Positions 10,790-20,383 of a stretch of DNA of 64,000 bases are shown here, piece after piece. The position numbers and the translations under genes are program-made. The notes below the pieces were generated by a model that did not search any database, was not told the DNA's origin, and was given only the letters and a program-made list of their open reading frames with translations. Source of the stretch: Pseudomonadota bacterium (GTDB lineage Bacteria; Pseudomonadota; Alphaproteobacteria; Rhodospirillales; Magnetospirillaceae); assembly GCA_021782815.1 (NCBI GenBank), contig JAJXUO010000003.1, forward strand, positions 1 to 64,000. Reading direction: 5' to 3'. Numbering within the stretch: the first letter of the stretch is position 1; each line of letters begins with the position of its first letter.

Positions 10790-11539
10790 ATGGCGATATG
10801 GGGCAAGATCTTCGGCGCGATGGTGGGCTTCGGCCTGGGGCACAGCCTGATGGGCGTCGTGCTGGGCGTGGCCGTGGGTCATTGGATCGACCGCAGCTTC
10901 GCCCGGCCCACCGCCCGTCCCCTGTTTGGCGGCACGGCGGCGGCCCTGCGCGAGGCCGCCCGCCGTCAGCAGATCTTCACCGAGTCGGTGGTCACCCTGG
11001 CCGCCAAGCTGGCCAAGGCCGACGGTCCGGTGACCCGCGTCGAGGTGGATGCCTTCAAGGCCCTGTTCGTGCTGCCGCCCGGACAGATGGGGGCCATCGC
11101 CGACCTGTGGGACCGGGCGCGGGAAACCCCGGACGGTTTCGAGGCCGCCGCCCGCCAGTTGGCCGAGTGCTTCGCCTTCGCCCCGCCGCTGCTGGCCGAA
11201 GTGCTGAACGCCCTTAACCGCGTCGCCCTGGCCGACGGCCCGCTGCATCCGGCGGAAGAGGCCTTCCTGGCCCGGGTGGCCGAGATTTTCGGCCTGGCCG
11301 GGCGGCGTTTTCACCACGACGAGCGCGACGCCGCCGATCCTTACGCCCTGCTGGGGGTGGCGCGCGGCGCCGACATGGCCGAGATCAAGGCGGCGTGGCG
11401 GCGCCTGTCGCGGGAAAATCATCCCGACGCCCTGGCGGCCAAGGGCATGCCGCAGGATTATATCGCCATCGCCACCAAGAAGATGGCCGAGATCAACGCG
11501 GCCTACGACCGCATCCGCACCGAACGGGGAGAACATTAG
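10790..11539 (+). CDS. djlA: DjlA-like co-chaperone (membrane anchor, TerB, DnaJ domain)
   Basis: A 249-residue protein. A glycine-rich hydrophobic N-terminal stretch (~6-28) could span the membrane as DjlA does. A TerB-like helical domain (~60-165) begins at VTLAAKLAKADGPVTR. The C-terminal J domain starts at DPYALLGV and contains the HPD tripeptide in RENHPDAL, needed to stimulate the ATPase of DnaK. The domain order matches DjlA. It lies 61 bp after the chemoreceptor and 3 bp before the ABC-F gene, so it is probably co-transcribed with the latter. Confidence 0.8.
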   Translation: MAIWGKIFGAMVGFGLGHSLMGVVLGVAVGHWIDRSFARPTARPLFGGTAAALREAARRQQIFTESVVTLAAKLAKADGPVTRVEVDAFKALFVLPPGQMGAIADLWDRARETPDGFEAAARQLAECFAFAPPLLAEVLNALNRVALADGPLHPAEEAFLARVAEIFGLAGRRFHHDERDAADPYALLGVARGADMAEIKAAWRRLSRENHPDALAAKGMPQDYIAIATKKMAEINAAYDRIRTERGEH

Positions 11540-11542
11540 ACC

Positions 11543-13363
11543 ATGGCGCCTCCGCCTCTTCTGGCCCTGCGCGACGCATTCGTCACCTTCGGCGGCCGTC
11601 CGCTGTTCACCGGCGCCACCCTGCAGGTGGGACGGGGCGAGAAATGCTGCCTTGTGGGCCGCAACGGCTCGGGCAAATCCACCCTGCTCAAGGTCATCGC
11701 CGGACAGCAGGCCCTGGATTCCGGCGAACGTTTCGTGCAGCCCGGCCTGCGGCTGGCCTATCTGGCCCAGGACCCTTCGATCGAAGGCGACACCATCGCC
11801 GACTGGGTGGCCACCGGCCTGCCCGAGGACGAGCGCGACCAGCGCTACCGGGTGGACACGGTGCTGGAAGCCCTGAAAGTGGACGGACGGCGCAGCCCCG
11901 CCCATCTGTCGGGCGGCGAGGGCCGCCGCGCCGCCCTGGCCCGCGCCCTGGTGGGCGAGCCCGACGCCCTGCTGCTGGACGAACCCACCAACCATCTCGA
12001 CCTGCCCTCGATCCTGTGGCTGGAGCAGGAACTGGCCGCCTACAAGGGCGCCCTGGTGATCATCAGCCACGACCGCGCCTTCCTCACCGGCGTCTCGCGC
12101 CAGACCCTGTGGCTCGACCGCGGCATCGTGCGCCGCTCGGAACAGGGCTTCGCCGATTTCGAGCGCTGGCAGGACGAGGTCTATGCCGCCGAGGAGGCCG
12201 AGCAGGCCCGCATGGACAAACGGCTGGAGGCGGAAACCCACTGGCTGCATCGCGGCGTCACCGCCCGGCGCAAGCGCAATATGGGCCGCCTGCACGCCCT
12301 GATGGACCTGCGCCGGACCCGGGCCGAACAGATCAAGGTGCAGGGCTCGGTGAAGATGGGCCTCGACTCCGGCGAGATGTCGGGCAAGCTGGTGATCGAG
12401 GCCAAGGGCATCGGCAAAAGCTTTACCGACGCCCAGGGGCACAACCGGGTCATCGCCCGCGACTTCTCCTGCCTGATCAGCCGGGGCGACCGTGTCGGGC
12501 TGCTGGGCCCCAACGGCGCCGGCAAGACCACCCTTTTGAAGATGCTCACCGGCCAGCTGCCCCCCGATAGCGGCACGGTGCGCCTGGGCACCAACCTGGC
12601 CATCGCCACCTTCGACCAGCACCGCAGCCAGCTCGATCCCGAAGCCACGGTGTGGCAGACCCTGACCGACGGCGCCGGCGATTCCATCCATGTGCGCGGC
12701 CAGCAGCGCCATGTCATGGGCTATCTGCGCGAGTTCCTCTTCGAGGACCGCCAGGCCCATTCGCCGGTGCGCTCGCTGTCGGGCGGCGAGCGCAACCGCC
12801 TGCTGCTGGCCAAGCTTCTGGCCAAGCCCTCCAACCTGCTGATCCTGGACGAGCCCACCAACGATCTCGACATGGATACCCTGGACCTGCTGGAGGACAT
12901 GCTGGCGGACTACGAGGGCACCCTGCTGCTGGTAAGCCACGACCGCGACTTCCTCGACCGTCTGGTCACCAGCGTCATCGCCGTGGAGGGCGACGGCCGC
13001 CTGCAGGAATATGCCGGCGGCTATTCCGACTTCCTGCGCCAGCGCGCCCCCGAGATCGAACGCCAGGCGGCGGCCCGCCCCGCCGCCAAACCCGCCGACC
13101 GGACCGCGCCCAAGGCCGCCTCCAAGCTCTCTTACAAGGAGCAGCGCGAGTTGGACGAACTGCCCAAGGCCATCGAGAAACACCATGCCGCGGTGGAGCG
13201 GCTGGAAGCCGCCCTGGCCGATCCCGGCCTCTATGGCCGCGATCCCGGACGCTTCGCCGAGGTCACCCAGCAGCTGGAGGCCGCCCGCGCCGGTCTGGCC
13301 GGCGCCGAGGAGCGCTGGCTGGAGCTGGAAATGAAGCGGGAAGAGCTGACGGCGGGCCGATGA
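11543..13363 (+). CDS. uup: ABC-F family ATPase, Uup-like
   Basis: A 606-residue soluble protein with two ABC ATPase cassettes and no membrane part. Cassette 1 has Walker A GRNGSGKST, signature LSGGEGRRAALARAL and Walker B LLLDEPTNHLD. Cassette 2 has GPNGAGKTT, LSGGERNRLLLAKLL and LILDEPTNDLD. The linker contains the ABC-F region around RKRNMGRLHAL. A charged coiled-coil C-terminus (~530-600) fits Uup, whose C-terminal domain binds branched DNA; related ABC-F proteins act on ribosomes. The stop overlaps the next start (ATGA at 13360-13363). Confidence 0.88.
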   Translation: MAPPPLLALRDAFVTFGGRPLFTGATLQVGRGEKCCLVGRNGSGKSTLLKVIAGQQALDSGERFVQPGLRLAYLAQDPSIEGDTIADWVATGLPEDERDQRYRVDTVLEALKVDGRRSPAHLSGGEGRRAALARALVGEPDALLLDEPTNHLDLPSILWLEQELAAYKGALVIISHDRAFLTGVSRQTLWLDRGIVRRSEQGFADFERWQDEVYAAEEAEQARMDKRLEAETHWLHRGVTARRKRNMGRLHALMDLRRTRAEQIKVQGSVKMGLDSGEMSGKLVIEAKGIGKSFTDAQGHNRVIARDFSCLISRGDRVGLLGPNGAGKTTLLKMLTGQLPPDSGTVRLGTNLAIATFDQHRSQLDPEATVWQTLTDGAGDSIHVRGQQRHVMGYLREFLFEDRQAHSPVRSLSGGERNRLLLAKLLAKPSNLLILDEPTNDLDMDTLDLLEDMLADYEGTLLLVSHDRDFLDRLVTSVIAVEGDGRLQEYAGGYSDFLRQRAPEIERQAAARPAAKPADRTAPKAASKLSYKEQRELDELPKAIEKHHAAVERLEAALADPGLYGRDPGRFAEVTQQLEAARAGLAGAEERWLELEMKREELTAGR

Positions 13364-14037
13364 TCCCGGCGCCCTCGCCCAATTTCGGCCCCCGCCCCCC
13401 CGGCCAGCCCATCGACATGCTGGTGCTGCACTATACCGGCATGGAGAGCGGCGCCGCCGCCCTGGAGCGGCTGCGCGATCCCGCTGCCCAGGTCTCCGCG
13501 CATTACCTTATCGAGGAGGACGGCCGCGTTTTCGCCCTGGTGGCGGAAGAGGCGCGGGCCTGGCATGCCGGGGTGGCCCGCTGGCGCGGCCATGCCGACA
13601 TCAATTCCCGCTCCATCGGCATCGAGCTGGTCAATCCCGGCCACGCCTTCGGCTATCGCCCCTTTCCGGCGGCGCAGCGGGCGGCCTTGGCCTCCCTGGC
13701 CGGCGATATCCTGGCCCGCCATCCCATTCCGCCGCGCAACGTGGTGGGCCATGCCGACGTCGCCCCCTGCCGCAAGCAGGATCCCGGCGAACTGTTCGAT
13801 TGGGCCGGGCTGGCCCGGACCGGGGTGGGCCTGTGGCCCGACACCGCCGCCGCCGCCCCGCTGCCGGCGGATTTCACCGCCGCCCTGGCCGCCTACGGCT
13901 ATGACGATACCGATCCGGAGGCCGCCGTCCTCGCCTTCCAGCGCCATTTCCGCCCGACCCGTCTCGACGGCGTGGCCGACGACGAATGTCGCGCCCTGCT
14001 GGCCCGGCTTCTGCGGCTGGCGGAAGAGAAAAATTAA
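13360..14037 (+). CDS. N-acetylmuramoyl-L-alanine amidase, AmpD/Amidase_2 type
   Basis: A 225-residue protein with an Amidase_2 domain: first zinc-ligand region MLVLHYTGM, the SAHYLIEEDGRV segment, WHAGVARW, and the C-terminal ligand region VVGHADVAPCRKQDPG. A short peptidoglycan-binding-like helical tail follows (~175-225, VLAFQRHFRPTRLDG). No signal peptide is visible, so a cytoplasmic, AmpD-like role in recycling anhydro-muropeptides is likely; AmiD-like export cannot be excluded. The start is set by the 4-bp overlap with uup, which has no in-frame alternative nearby. Confidence 0.85.
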   Translation: MIPAPSPNFGPRPPGQPIDMLVLHYTGMESGAAALERLRDPAAQVSAHYLIEEDGRVFALVAEEARAWHAGVARWRGHADINSRSIGIELVNPGHAFGYRPFPAAQRAALASLAGDILARHPIPPRNVVGHADVAPCRKQDPGELFDWAGLARTGVGLWPDTAAAAPLPADFTAALAAYGYDDTDPEAAVLAFQRHFRPTRLDGVADDECRALLARLLRLAEEKN

Positions 14038-14126
14038 ATCCGATAATATGTGACAGCCATCACAGACGATGGCGGAAGTAATTCCGGCGCCGATTATTTT
14101 CATAACCCGGCGCCCCATCACGGCGC

Positions 14127-14155
14127 TTGCGCTTTGCCCGGCAACCGCTTAGGCT
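14127..14155 (+). promoter_or_regulatory. Promoter of the RNase P RNA gene
   Basis: TTGCGC (14127-14132) and TAGGCT (14150-14155) are separated by exactly 17 bp. The -10 box lies 7-9 bp before the 5' end expected from the RNase P P1 helix. This is the kind of stable-RNA promoter expected in GC-rich alphaproteobacteria. Confidence 0.6.
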
Positions 14156-14161
14156 CCGCCC

Positions 14162-14590
<429 letters not shown>

Positions 14591-14796
14591 CCCCGCCCCA
14601 TCCCCCTTCGCGGCCCGCCCCATGCCGGCCCATGCGGCGCCCTTTGGGAACAAACCGGAACCAATCCTTTACCCCCGCTTTCACAACAGCCCGTAACCCA
14701 TGACAGCGGCTGCATTTTTGCCATGGGAGAATTGTTTATCCGCGTCGAGAAAGACCTTGTAGAAACAAGCGTTTCCCCATGGTTTTACTATGAGTT

Positions 14797-14850
14797 TCCA
14801 TTGACGCCCATATTTTCCCATGTTATCCCATCAAGACCCAATCCCCTCCA
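14797..14850. promoter_or_regulatory. MraZ operator: CCCA/TGGG boxes every 10 bp upstream of mraZ
   Basis: CCCA occurs at 14807, 14817, 14827 and 14837, with degenerate CCA-ending copies at 14797 and 14847. Read on the minus strand this is TGGG repeated with an exact 10-bp period, the pattern known for the autorepressor MraZ (TGGGN boxes with 5-bp spacers). TTGACG at 14801-14806 could be the -35 of a promoter inside the array (TATCCC 17 bp downstream). The stretch 14591-14934 holds nothing else recognised apart from a small CTTGT/ACAAG inverted repeat at 14756-14768. Confidence 0.75.
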
Positions 14851-14934
14851 CACCACGCGTGTTCCGGCGGTCAGCGTCGGAAGGGGGGGGCTTCAGGGTG
14901 CGGCGTAACAGGGGGCGATGAGGACGAGCGAGCC

Positions 14935-15402
14935 ATGGCGCTGTTCGTTTCCACTTTCATCAATAAGGTCGATCGCAAGGGACGGGTCTCCGTCCCGGCG
15001 TCGTTCCGTGCCGCCTTGTCCGCGCAAAGCTTCCAGGGCATCGTGCTCTATCCCTCCTTCACCACCGCCGCCGCCGAGGGCTGCGGCACCGACTTCCTGG
15101 AAGAGCTGGCCGCCGCCTCGTCGCAGAACTTCGATCTGTTCTCGCCCGAGCAGGACGACATCAACACCCTGATCTTCGCCTCCTCGCACCAGCTGGCCTG
15201 GGATCCGGAAGGCCGCGTGGTGCTGCCGGAAGAGATCCTGACCCACGCCGCCATCACCGAGCAGGCCGCCTTCGTCGGCAAGGGCCGCACGTTCCAGATC
15301 TGGGAGCCCGAAGCCCTGAAGATTCATCAGGCCGAGGCCCGCGCCCGCGCCATGGCCAGCCGCCCGCAGCTCAAGCTGCGCCGCCCGGACGGCGCGTCAT
15401 GA
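14935..15402 (+). CDS. mraZ: Transcriptional regulator MraZ
   Basis: A 155-residue protein with two AbrB-like (SpoVT/MraZ) swapped-hairpin domains. The first contains [18 protein letters not shown], the second [16 protein letters not shown]; both carry the family D-x(2)-G-R core. MraZ binds as a ring to tandem TGGG boxes upstream of its own gene and represses the dcw operon, and such boxes are present at 14797-14850. It is the first gene of the cluster, and rsmH starts within its stop codon (ATGA at 15399). Confidence 0.95.
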   Translation: MALFVSTFINKVDRKGRVSVPASFRAALSAQSFQGIVLYPSFTTAAAEGCGTDFLEELAAASSQNFDLFSPEQDDINTLIFASSHQLAWDPEGRVVLPEEILTHAAITEQAAFVGKGRTFQIWEPEALKIHQAEARARAMASRPQLKLRRPDGAS

Positions 15403-16361
15403 CCGCCGCCCCCCACATCTCGGTTTTGCTGGCCGAAGTGACCCGGGCCCTGGCCCTGACCGACGGCGCCCTGGTGGTGGACGGCACCTTCGGCGCCGGC
15501 GGCTATTCCCGCCGTTTCCTCGACGAGGCCCGCTGCCGCGTCTTCGCCATCGACCGCGACCCCACGGTCCTGGCGCGCGGCGCCGAGATGGCCAAAAACT
15601 ACGATGGTCGGCTGACCCTGCTGTCCGGGCGCTTCGGCGACATGGACCGGCTGCTGGCCGAGGCCGGCATCGCCCGGGTGAACGCCGTCGCCCTCGATCT
15701 CGGCGTGTCCTCCATGCAGCTCGATCAGGCCGAGCGCGGCTTTTCCTTCCAGAAGGACGGGCCCTTGGACATGCGCATGGAAAAGGCCGGCCCCAGCGCC
15801 GCCGATCTGGTCAATACCCTGCCCGAGGCCGCGTTGGCCGACATTCTCTGGCGCTACGGCGAGGAACGTCATTCCCGCCGCCTGGCCCGCGCCATCGCCC
15901 TCGACCGCAAGAGCGAGCCCTTCACCACCACCTTGCAGCTGGCCGGGATGATCCGCCGCGTGCTGCCCCGCGCCAACGACGGCATCGATCCCGCCACCCG
16001 CACCTTCCAGGCCCTGCGCATCGCCGTCAACGACGAGCTGGGCGAGGTGGAGCGCGGCCTGGCCGCCGCCGAGCGCCTGCTGGCCCCCGGCGGCCGCCTG
16101 GCGGTGGTGTCGTTCCATTCGCTGGAGGACCGCGCCGTCAAGGAGTTCCTCAAAGTACGCTCCGGCAACGCCCCCCAGCCCAGCCGGCACGCCCCGCAGG
16201 CGGCGCCCGCCGCCGCCCCCAGTTTCCGTCTTCTGTCCAGAAAACCGCTGCTGCCCACGCCCGAGGAGAGCGCCGCCAATCCGCGCGCCCGCTCGGCCCG
16301 TCTGCGCATCGCCGAACGCACCGACGCCCCGGTCTGGACCAGCCAGGGAGGCCAGCCATGA
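15399..16361 (+). CDS. rsmH: 16S rRNA (cytosine1402-N4)-methyltransferase RsmH (MraW)
   Basis: A 320-residue SAM-dependent methyltransferase acting on C1402 of 16S rRNA in the ribosomal P site. Visible are HISVLLAEV at the N-terminus, the SAM loop [15 protein letters not shown], the family motif [18 protein letters not shown] with DGPLDMRM, the [24 protein letters not shown] block and the C-terminal [14 protein letters not shown]. Length is as usual. It overlaps mraZ by 4 bp, and ftsL overlaps its stop by 4 bp. Confidence 0.97.
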   Translation: MTAAPHISVLLAEVTRALALTDGALVVDGTFGAGGYSRRFLDEARCRVFAIDRDPTVLARGAEMAKNYDGRLTLLSGRFGDMDRLLAEAGIARVNAVALDLGVSSMQLDQAERGFSFQKDGPLDMRMEKAGPSAADLVNTLPEAALADILWRYGEERHSRRLARAIALDRKSEPFTTTLQLAGMIRRVLPRANDGIDPATRTFQALRIAVNDELGEVERGLAAAERLLAPGGRLAVVSFHSLEDRAVKEFLKVRSGNAPQPSRHAPQAAPAAAPSFRLLSRKPLLPTPEESAANPRARSARLRIAERTDAPVWTSQGGQP

Positions 16362-17182
16362 GGCATGGCGCCACCATTCTTTGGGCCATGTTGGCCACCG
16401 TTGCCGCCACCGGCCTGTTCCTGCTGAAATATCAGGTGCAGGCCGAGGAACAGCGCCTGCACCATCTGCAAAAGGAAATCGTGCAGACCAAGGGCGAGAT
16501 CCACATCCTTCAGGCCGAGTGGAGCTATCTCAACGAGCCCACCCGCCTGCGCGACCTGGCGGAACGGGATCTAGGCCTGAAGCCCGTCCAGCCCACCCAG
16601 ATCGCCACCATCGACAGCTTCCCCCTGGTGGGCCCCCATACCGACGCCCCCGGCCTGCCCGACGGCCATGCCCTGGCCTCGGCGCAAAGCCCGCAGCCGC
16701 CCGCCGCCCCCGTGGCCCTGCGCCAGCCGGCGCCCGCCACCGCTCCGCAGGACCACGCCGCCCCGGCGCCCCGGCCGGTGCGGGCCTTCGACGTCAAGGC
16801 CGAGCGCGCCGCCCCCGCCTCCCATGGCCCGGTCTTGCGCGTGGCCATGACCGTGCCGGCGCGCAAGCCGCCGCCGCCCCGCCACGCGGCCCGGCACGAG
16901 ACCGGCCTGGAACACGCGTCGCACGCCGTCCGTCCCGCCGTGACCCGCACCGCCGCCCTGGCGCGGCCCCGCCATGACGACGGCGCCGCCCGTCGCGCCA
17001 CCGAACTGGCCATGCGCACCGCGCGCGGCCATCGTCACGCCCCGGTCAGCGAGCCCACCGTGGCCCCCACCTACGCCGATTACCCCTCTTATCGCGGCGC
17101 CGCCCCGGTGGCCCAGCCCGCCAGCGGGCCCGGCAATGTCATGGTCATCACCTCCCCCGCCCTGTCCGGAGGAGGCCGATGA
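16358..17182 (+). CDS. ftsL: Cell division protein FtsL with long periplasmic tail
   Basis: A 274-residue bitopic protein. A short cytoplasmic start, a membrane helix (~6-23) and a coiled coil (~27-55, [19 protein letters not shown]) are followed by [20 protein letters not shown], the recognisable FtsL region. FtsL joins FtsB and FtsQ and activates FtsWI. Residues ~95-274 form a Pro, Ala, His and Arg-rich low-complexity tail that usual FtsL proteins (about 100-150 residues) lack. Position between rsmH and ftsI, with 4-bp overlaps on both sides, supports the call. Confidence 0.88.
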   Translation: MRHGATILWAMLATVAATGLFLLKYQVQAEEQRLHHLQKEIVQTKGEIHILQAEWSYLNEPTRLRDLAERDLGLKPVQPTQIATIDSFPLVGPHTDAPGLPDGHALASAQSPQPPAAPVALRQPAPATAPQDHAAPAPRPVRAFDVKAERAAPASHGPVLRVAMTVPARKPPPPRHAARHETGLEHASHAVRPAVTRTAALARPRHDDGAARRATELAMRTARGHRHAPVSEPTVAPTYADYPSYRGAAPVAQPASGPGNVMVITSPALSGGGR

Positions 17183-18954
17183 TCCGACGCTTCCTCAAGC
17201 CGCGCGTGGTTCAGGACAGCGGCGCCGCCTTGGGCGCCGACACCCCTGACAACGGCCATGTGCGGCTGGAGGATGATCATACCCGCGCCCTGGAGGTGGG
17301 CCGCGCCCGTCTCATCGTCACCAGCGCCATGTTCAGCCTGGCCTTCGCCGTCATCGCCGGGCGCATGGTGGACGTCTCCTTGTTCAAGCATGTGGCCCCG
17401 CGGCCGCAGGCCCGCCATCAGACCGAACTGACCTTCGAACGCGCCGACATCGTCGACCGCAACGGCGTGCTGCTGGCCACCAGCCTGCCCACCCAGTCGC
17501 TTTACGCCCGCCCGCACGAAATCCGCGATCCCGCCGATGCCGCCCGCCGCGTCGCCCAGGTGCTGCCCGAACTCAACCCCACCGAATTGAAGGCCAAGCT
17601 CGCCTCCGACCGCAGCTTCATCTATCTGCGCCGCAATCTGACGCCCGAGCAGGTCTACGACATCAACGCCCTGGGCATTCCCGGCCTTTATTTCGAACAG
17701 GGCGAAAAGCGCATCTATCCGCAGGGCGACGTTACCGCCCATGTGGTGGGCCTGACCGATCTCGACGACAAGGGCATCGCCGGCGCCGAGAAATCCTTCG
17801 AAAACGAGCTGCGCAACCGCCACGATCCCTTGCAGCTGTCCATCGACGTGCGGGTGCAGACCATTTTGCACACCGAGCTGGAACAGACCATCGCCGACTT
17901 CCACGCCATCGGCGGCACCGCCCTGGTGATGGACGTGCGGACCGGCGAACTGATGGGCATGGTGTCGCTGCCCGATTTCAATCCCAACAATCTGTCGACG
18001 GCCACCCCGGTAGCCATGTTCAACCGCGCCACCCTCGGCGTCTACGAGATGGGCTCCACCTTCAAGCTGTTCAACACCGCCGCCGCCCTCGACTACGGCA
18101 CCGCCACCATCAACACCCTTTATGACGTCAGCCACCCCCTCAAGATCGCCCGCTTCACCATTCACGATTACGAGCCCGAGCATCACCCCATCTCGGTGGC
18201 CGACATTTTGCGCGTCTCCTCCAATATCGGCTCGGCGCGCATGGCCATCGATATGGGCGTCGACCGCCAGAAAGCCTTCCTGGGCCGCTTCGGCATGATG
18301 AAGCCCACCACCGTGGAACTGCCGGAACTGGGCTGGCCGCTTTATCCGAAGGATTGGCGCGAGGTCAATCTGATGACCATCGCCTTCGGCCACGGCATGG
18401 CGGTAACGCCGCTGCATGTGGTCACCGGCGTTTCCGCCCTGGTCAACGGCGGCACCTTCCACCCCGCCACCATCCTGAAGCGCAATCCCGGCGATCCCAT
18501 CCCCGGCGAACAGGTGATCAAGCCGGAAACCTCGGAGCTGATGCGCCAACTGATGCGCCTGGTGGTGACCGACGGCACCGGCGGCAAGGCCGACGTGCCC
18601 GGCTATCTGGTGGGCGGCAAGACCGGCACCGCCGAAAAGAACGGCGCCGGCGGCTATCATCACAAGCAGCTGCTGTCCTCCTTCATCGCCGCCTTCCCCA
18701 TCACCGATCCCCGCTATGTGGTGCTGGTGATGGTGGATCAGCCCCAGGGCAACAAGGAAAGCTTCGGCTTCGCCACCGGCGGCTGGACGGCGGCGCCCTG
18801 CGCCGGGCGCATCATCAGCCGCATGGCGCCCCTGCTGGACATCGAGCCCCGGGGCTCCATGGAGCCTTTGAAGGTTTTAAAGGCCCGCGCCGCCCGCGAG
18901 GCCAAGGCCAACGGCACCCTGAACGGCGAGGAGACTCTCAATGGTGTTGAGTGA
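17179..18954 (+). CDS. ftsI: Peptidoglycan transpeptidase FtsI (PBP3)
   Basis: A 591-residue septal class B penicillin-binding protein, partner of FtsW. A cytoplasmic N-terminus (~1-45) leads to a membrane helix (~47-70), then the dimerisation domain starting near RADIVDRNGVLLATSL. The transpeptidase domain has catalytic Ser293 in STFK (293-296), the second motif SSN in VSSNIGSARM and K481-TG in GGKTGTAEK. It overlaps ftsL by 4 bp and murE by 14 bp. Confidence 0.96.
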   Translation: MIRRFLKPRVVQDSGAALGADTPDNGHVRLEDDHTRALEVGRARLIVTSAMFSLAFAVIAGRMVDVSLFKHVAPRPQARHQTELTFERADIVDRNGVLLATSLPTQSLYARPHEIRDPADAARRVAQVLPELNPTELKAKLASDRSFIYLRRNLTPEQVYDINALGIPGLYFEQGEKRIYPQGDVTAHVVGLTDLDDKGIAGAEKSFENELRNRHDPLQLSIDVRVQTILHTELEQTIADFHAIGGTALVMDVRTGELMGMVSLPDFNPNNLSTATPVAMFNRATLGVYEMGSTFKLFNTAAALDYGTATINTLYDVSHPLKIARFTIHDYEPEHHPISVADILRVSSNIGSARMAIDMGVDRQKAFLGRFGMMKPTTVELPELGWPLYPKDWREVNLMTIAFGHGMAVTPLHVVTGVSALVNGGTFHPATILKRNPGDPIPGEQVIKPETSELMRQLMRLVVTDGTGGKADVPGYLVGGKTGTAEKNGAGGYHHKQLLSSFIAAFPITDPRYVVLVMVDQPQGNKESFGFATGGWTAAPCAGRIISRMAPLLDIEPRGSMEPLKVLKARAAREAKANGTLNGEETLNGVE

Positions 18955-20383
18955 TCTCCTGCCCGGCGTCGCCGCCGCCATCGCCGCCACCCCCGTCGCC
19001 TCCCTGGCCCTGGACAGCCGGGCCGTGCGTCCCGGCGCCCTGTTCGCCGCCCTGCCCGGCCGCAAGGCCGACGGCCGCGCCTTCATTCCCGCCGCCATCG
19101 CCGCCGGGGCCTCGGTGATCCTGGCCCCCAGCGGCACCCGTCTCGACGCGCCCGGCGTGGCCCTGGTCACCGACGACGAGCCGCGCCGCCTGCTGGCCCA
19201 GATCGCCGCCCGCTTCTACGGCCGCCAGCCCGCCACCACCGTGGCGGTGACCGGCACCAACGGCAAAACCTCGGTAGCCCATTTCACCCGGCAGATCTGG
19301 ACGGCCCTGGGGCTGGCCGCCGCCAGCCTGGGCACCCTGGGCCTCGCCGCCCCCGGCCGCGCGGAAAAGGGCGCTCTGACCACCCCCGACCCCCTCAGCC
19401 TGCACCGCCTGCTGGCCGAACTGGCGGCGGACGGGGTCGAGCATCTGGCCTTCGAGGCCTCCAGCGACGGCCTGGACCAGTTCCGCGTCGACGGCGTGCG
19501 TCTGGCCGCCGCCGCCTTCACCAACCTCACCCGCGATCATCTGGACACCCACGGCAGCATGGAGGCCTACCGCGCCGCCAAGCGCCGCCTGTTCGCCGAA
19601 CTGCTGCCCGCCGGCGCTCCGGCGGTGCTCAACGCCGACAGCCCGGACTTTGCCGCTCTGGCCGCCCTCTGCCGGACGCGCGGCTGCCCGGTGCTGGATT
19701 ACGGCCGCGCCGGCCGGGCGCTCACCCTGCTGTCGGCGCGCCCCACCGCGCAGGGCCAGGATCTGGATCTGGCGGTGCGCGGCGCCCGCCACAGCCTGCA
19801 TCTGCCGCTGGCCGGCACCTTCCAGGCCGCCAACGCCCTGGCCGCCCTGGGCCTGGTTCTGGCCACCGGCGGCGATGCCGACGCCGCCATCGCCGCCCTG
19901 CAAACGCTGGAGGGCGTGCCGGGCCGCCTGCAAAAGGTGGCGACGCGGGCCAACGGCGCCGCCGTCTATGTGGATTACGCCCATACCCCCGACGCCCTGG
20001 AAACCGTGCTGACGGCGCTGCGCCCCCATGCGACGGGCCGCCTGGTGGCGCTGTTCGGCTGCGGCGGCGACCGCGACCCCGGCAAACGCCCGGAGATGGG
20101 CGCCATCGCCCAGCGCCTGGCCGATCGCGTCATCGTCACCGACGACAATCCCCGCAGCGAGGCCGCCGCCCCCATCCGCGCCGCCATCCTGGCCGCCTGC
20201 CCCAAGGGCGAGGAGATCGCCGACCGCCGCGCCGCCATCCGCGCCGCCGTGGCAGCCCTGGCGGCGGGCGATCTGCTGGTGCTGGCCGGCAAAGGCCATG
20301 AAAGCGGCCAGATCGTCGGCACCGAGATCCTTCCCTTCAACGATGCCGACGAGGCCCGCGCCGCCGTGGAGACCACCCCATGA
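18941..20383 (+). CDS. murE: UDP-MurNAc-L-Ala-D-Glu:meso-diaminopimelate ligase MurE
   Basis: A 480-residue cytoplasmic Mur ligase that adds the third stem residue. Visible are the ATP loop VTGTNGKTSVAHF, the central FEASSDGLDQFRVDG region, VYVDYAHTPDALE, and VTDDNPRSE, whose DNPR motif marks meso-diaminopimelate specificity over lysine. The start is inside the end of ftsI (14-bp overlap) with GAGGAG 7 bp upstream, so translation is probably coupled. MurF follows with a 4-bp overlap. Confidence 0.97.
   Translation: MVLSDLLPGVAAAIAATPVASLALDSRAVRPGALFAALPGRKADGRAFIPAAIAAGASVILAPSGTRLDAPGVALVTDDEPRRLLAQIAARFYGRQPATTVAVTGTNGKTSVAHFTRQIWTALGLAAASLGTLGLAAPGRAEKGALTTPDPLSLHRLLAELAADGVEHLAFEASSDGLDQFRVDGVRLAAAAFTNLTRDHLDTHGSMEAYRAAKRRLFAELLPAGAPAVLNADSPDFAALAALCRTRGCPVLDYGRAGRALTLLSARPTAQGQDLDLAVRGARHSLHLPLAGTFQAANALAALGLVLATGGDADAAIAALQTLEGVPGRLQKVATRANGAAVYVDYAHTPDALETVLTALRPHATGRLVALFGCGGDRDPGKRPEMGAIAQRLADRVIVTDDNPRSEAAAPIRAAILAACPKGEEIADRRAAIRAAVAALAAGDLLVLAGKGHESGQIVGTEILPFNDADEARAAVETTP

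Noticed and set aside
10685-13186. Open frame of 833 codons on the minus strand
   Set aside because: Antisense to the djlA-like and uup genes, repetitive Gly/Gln/His translation without motifs.
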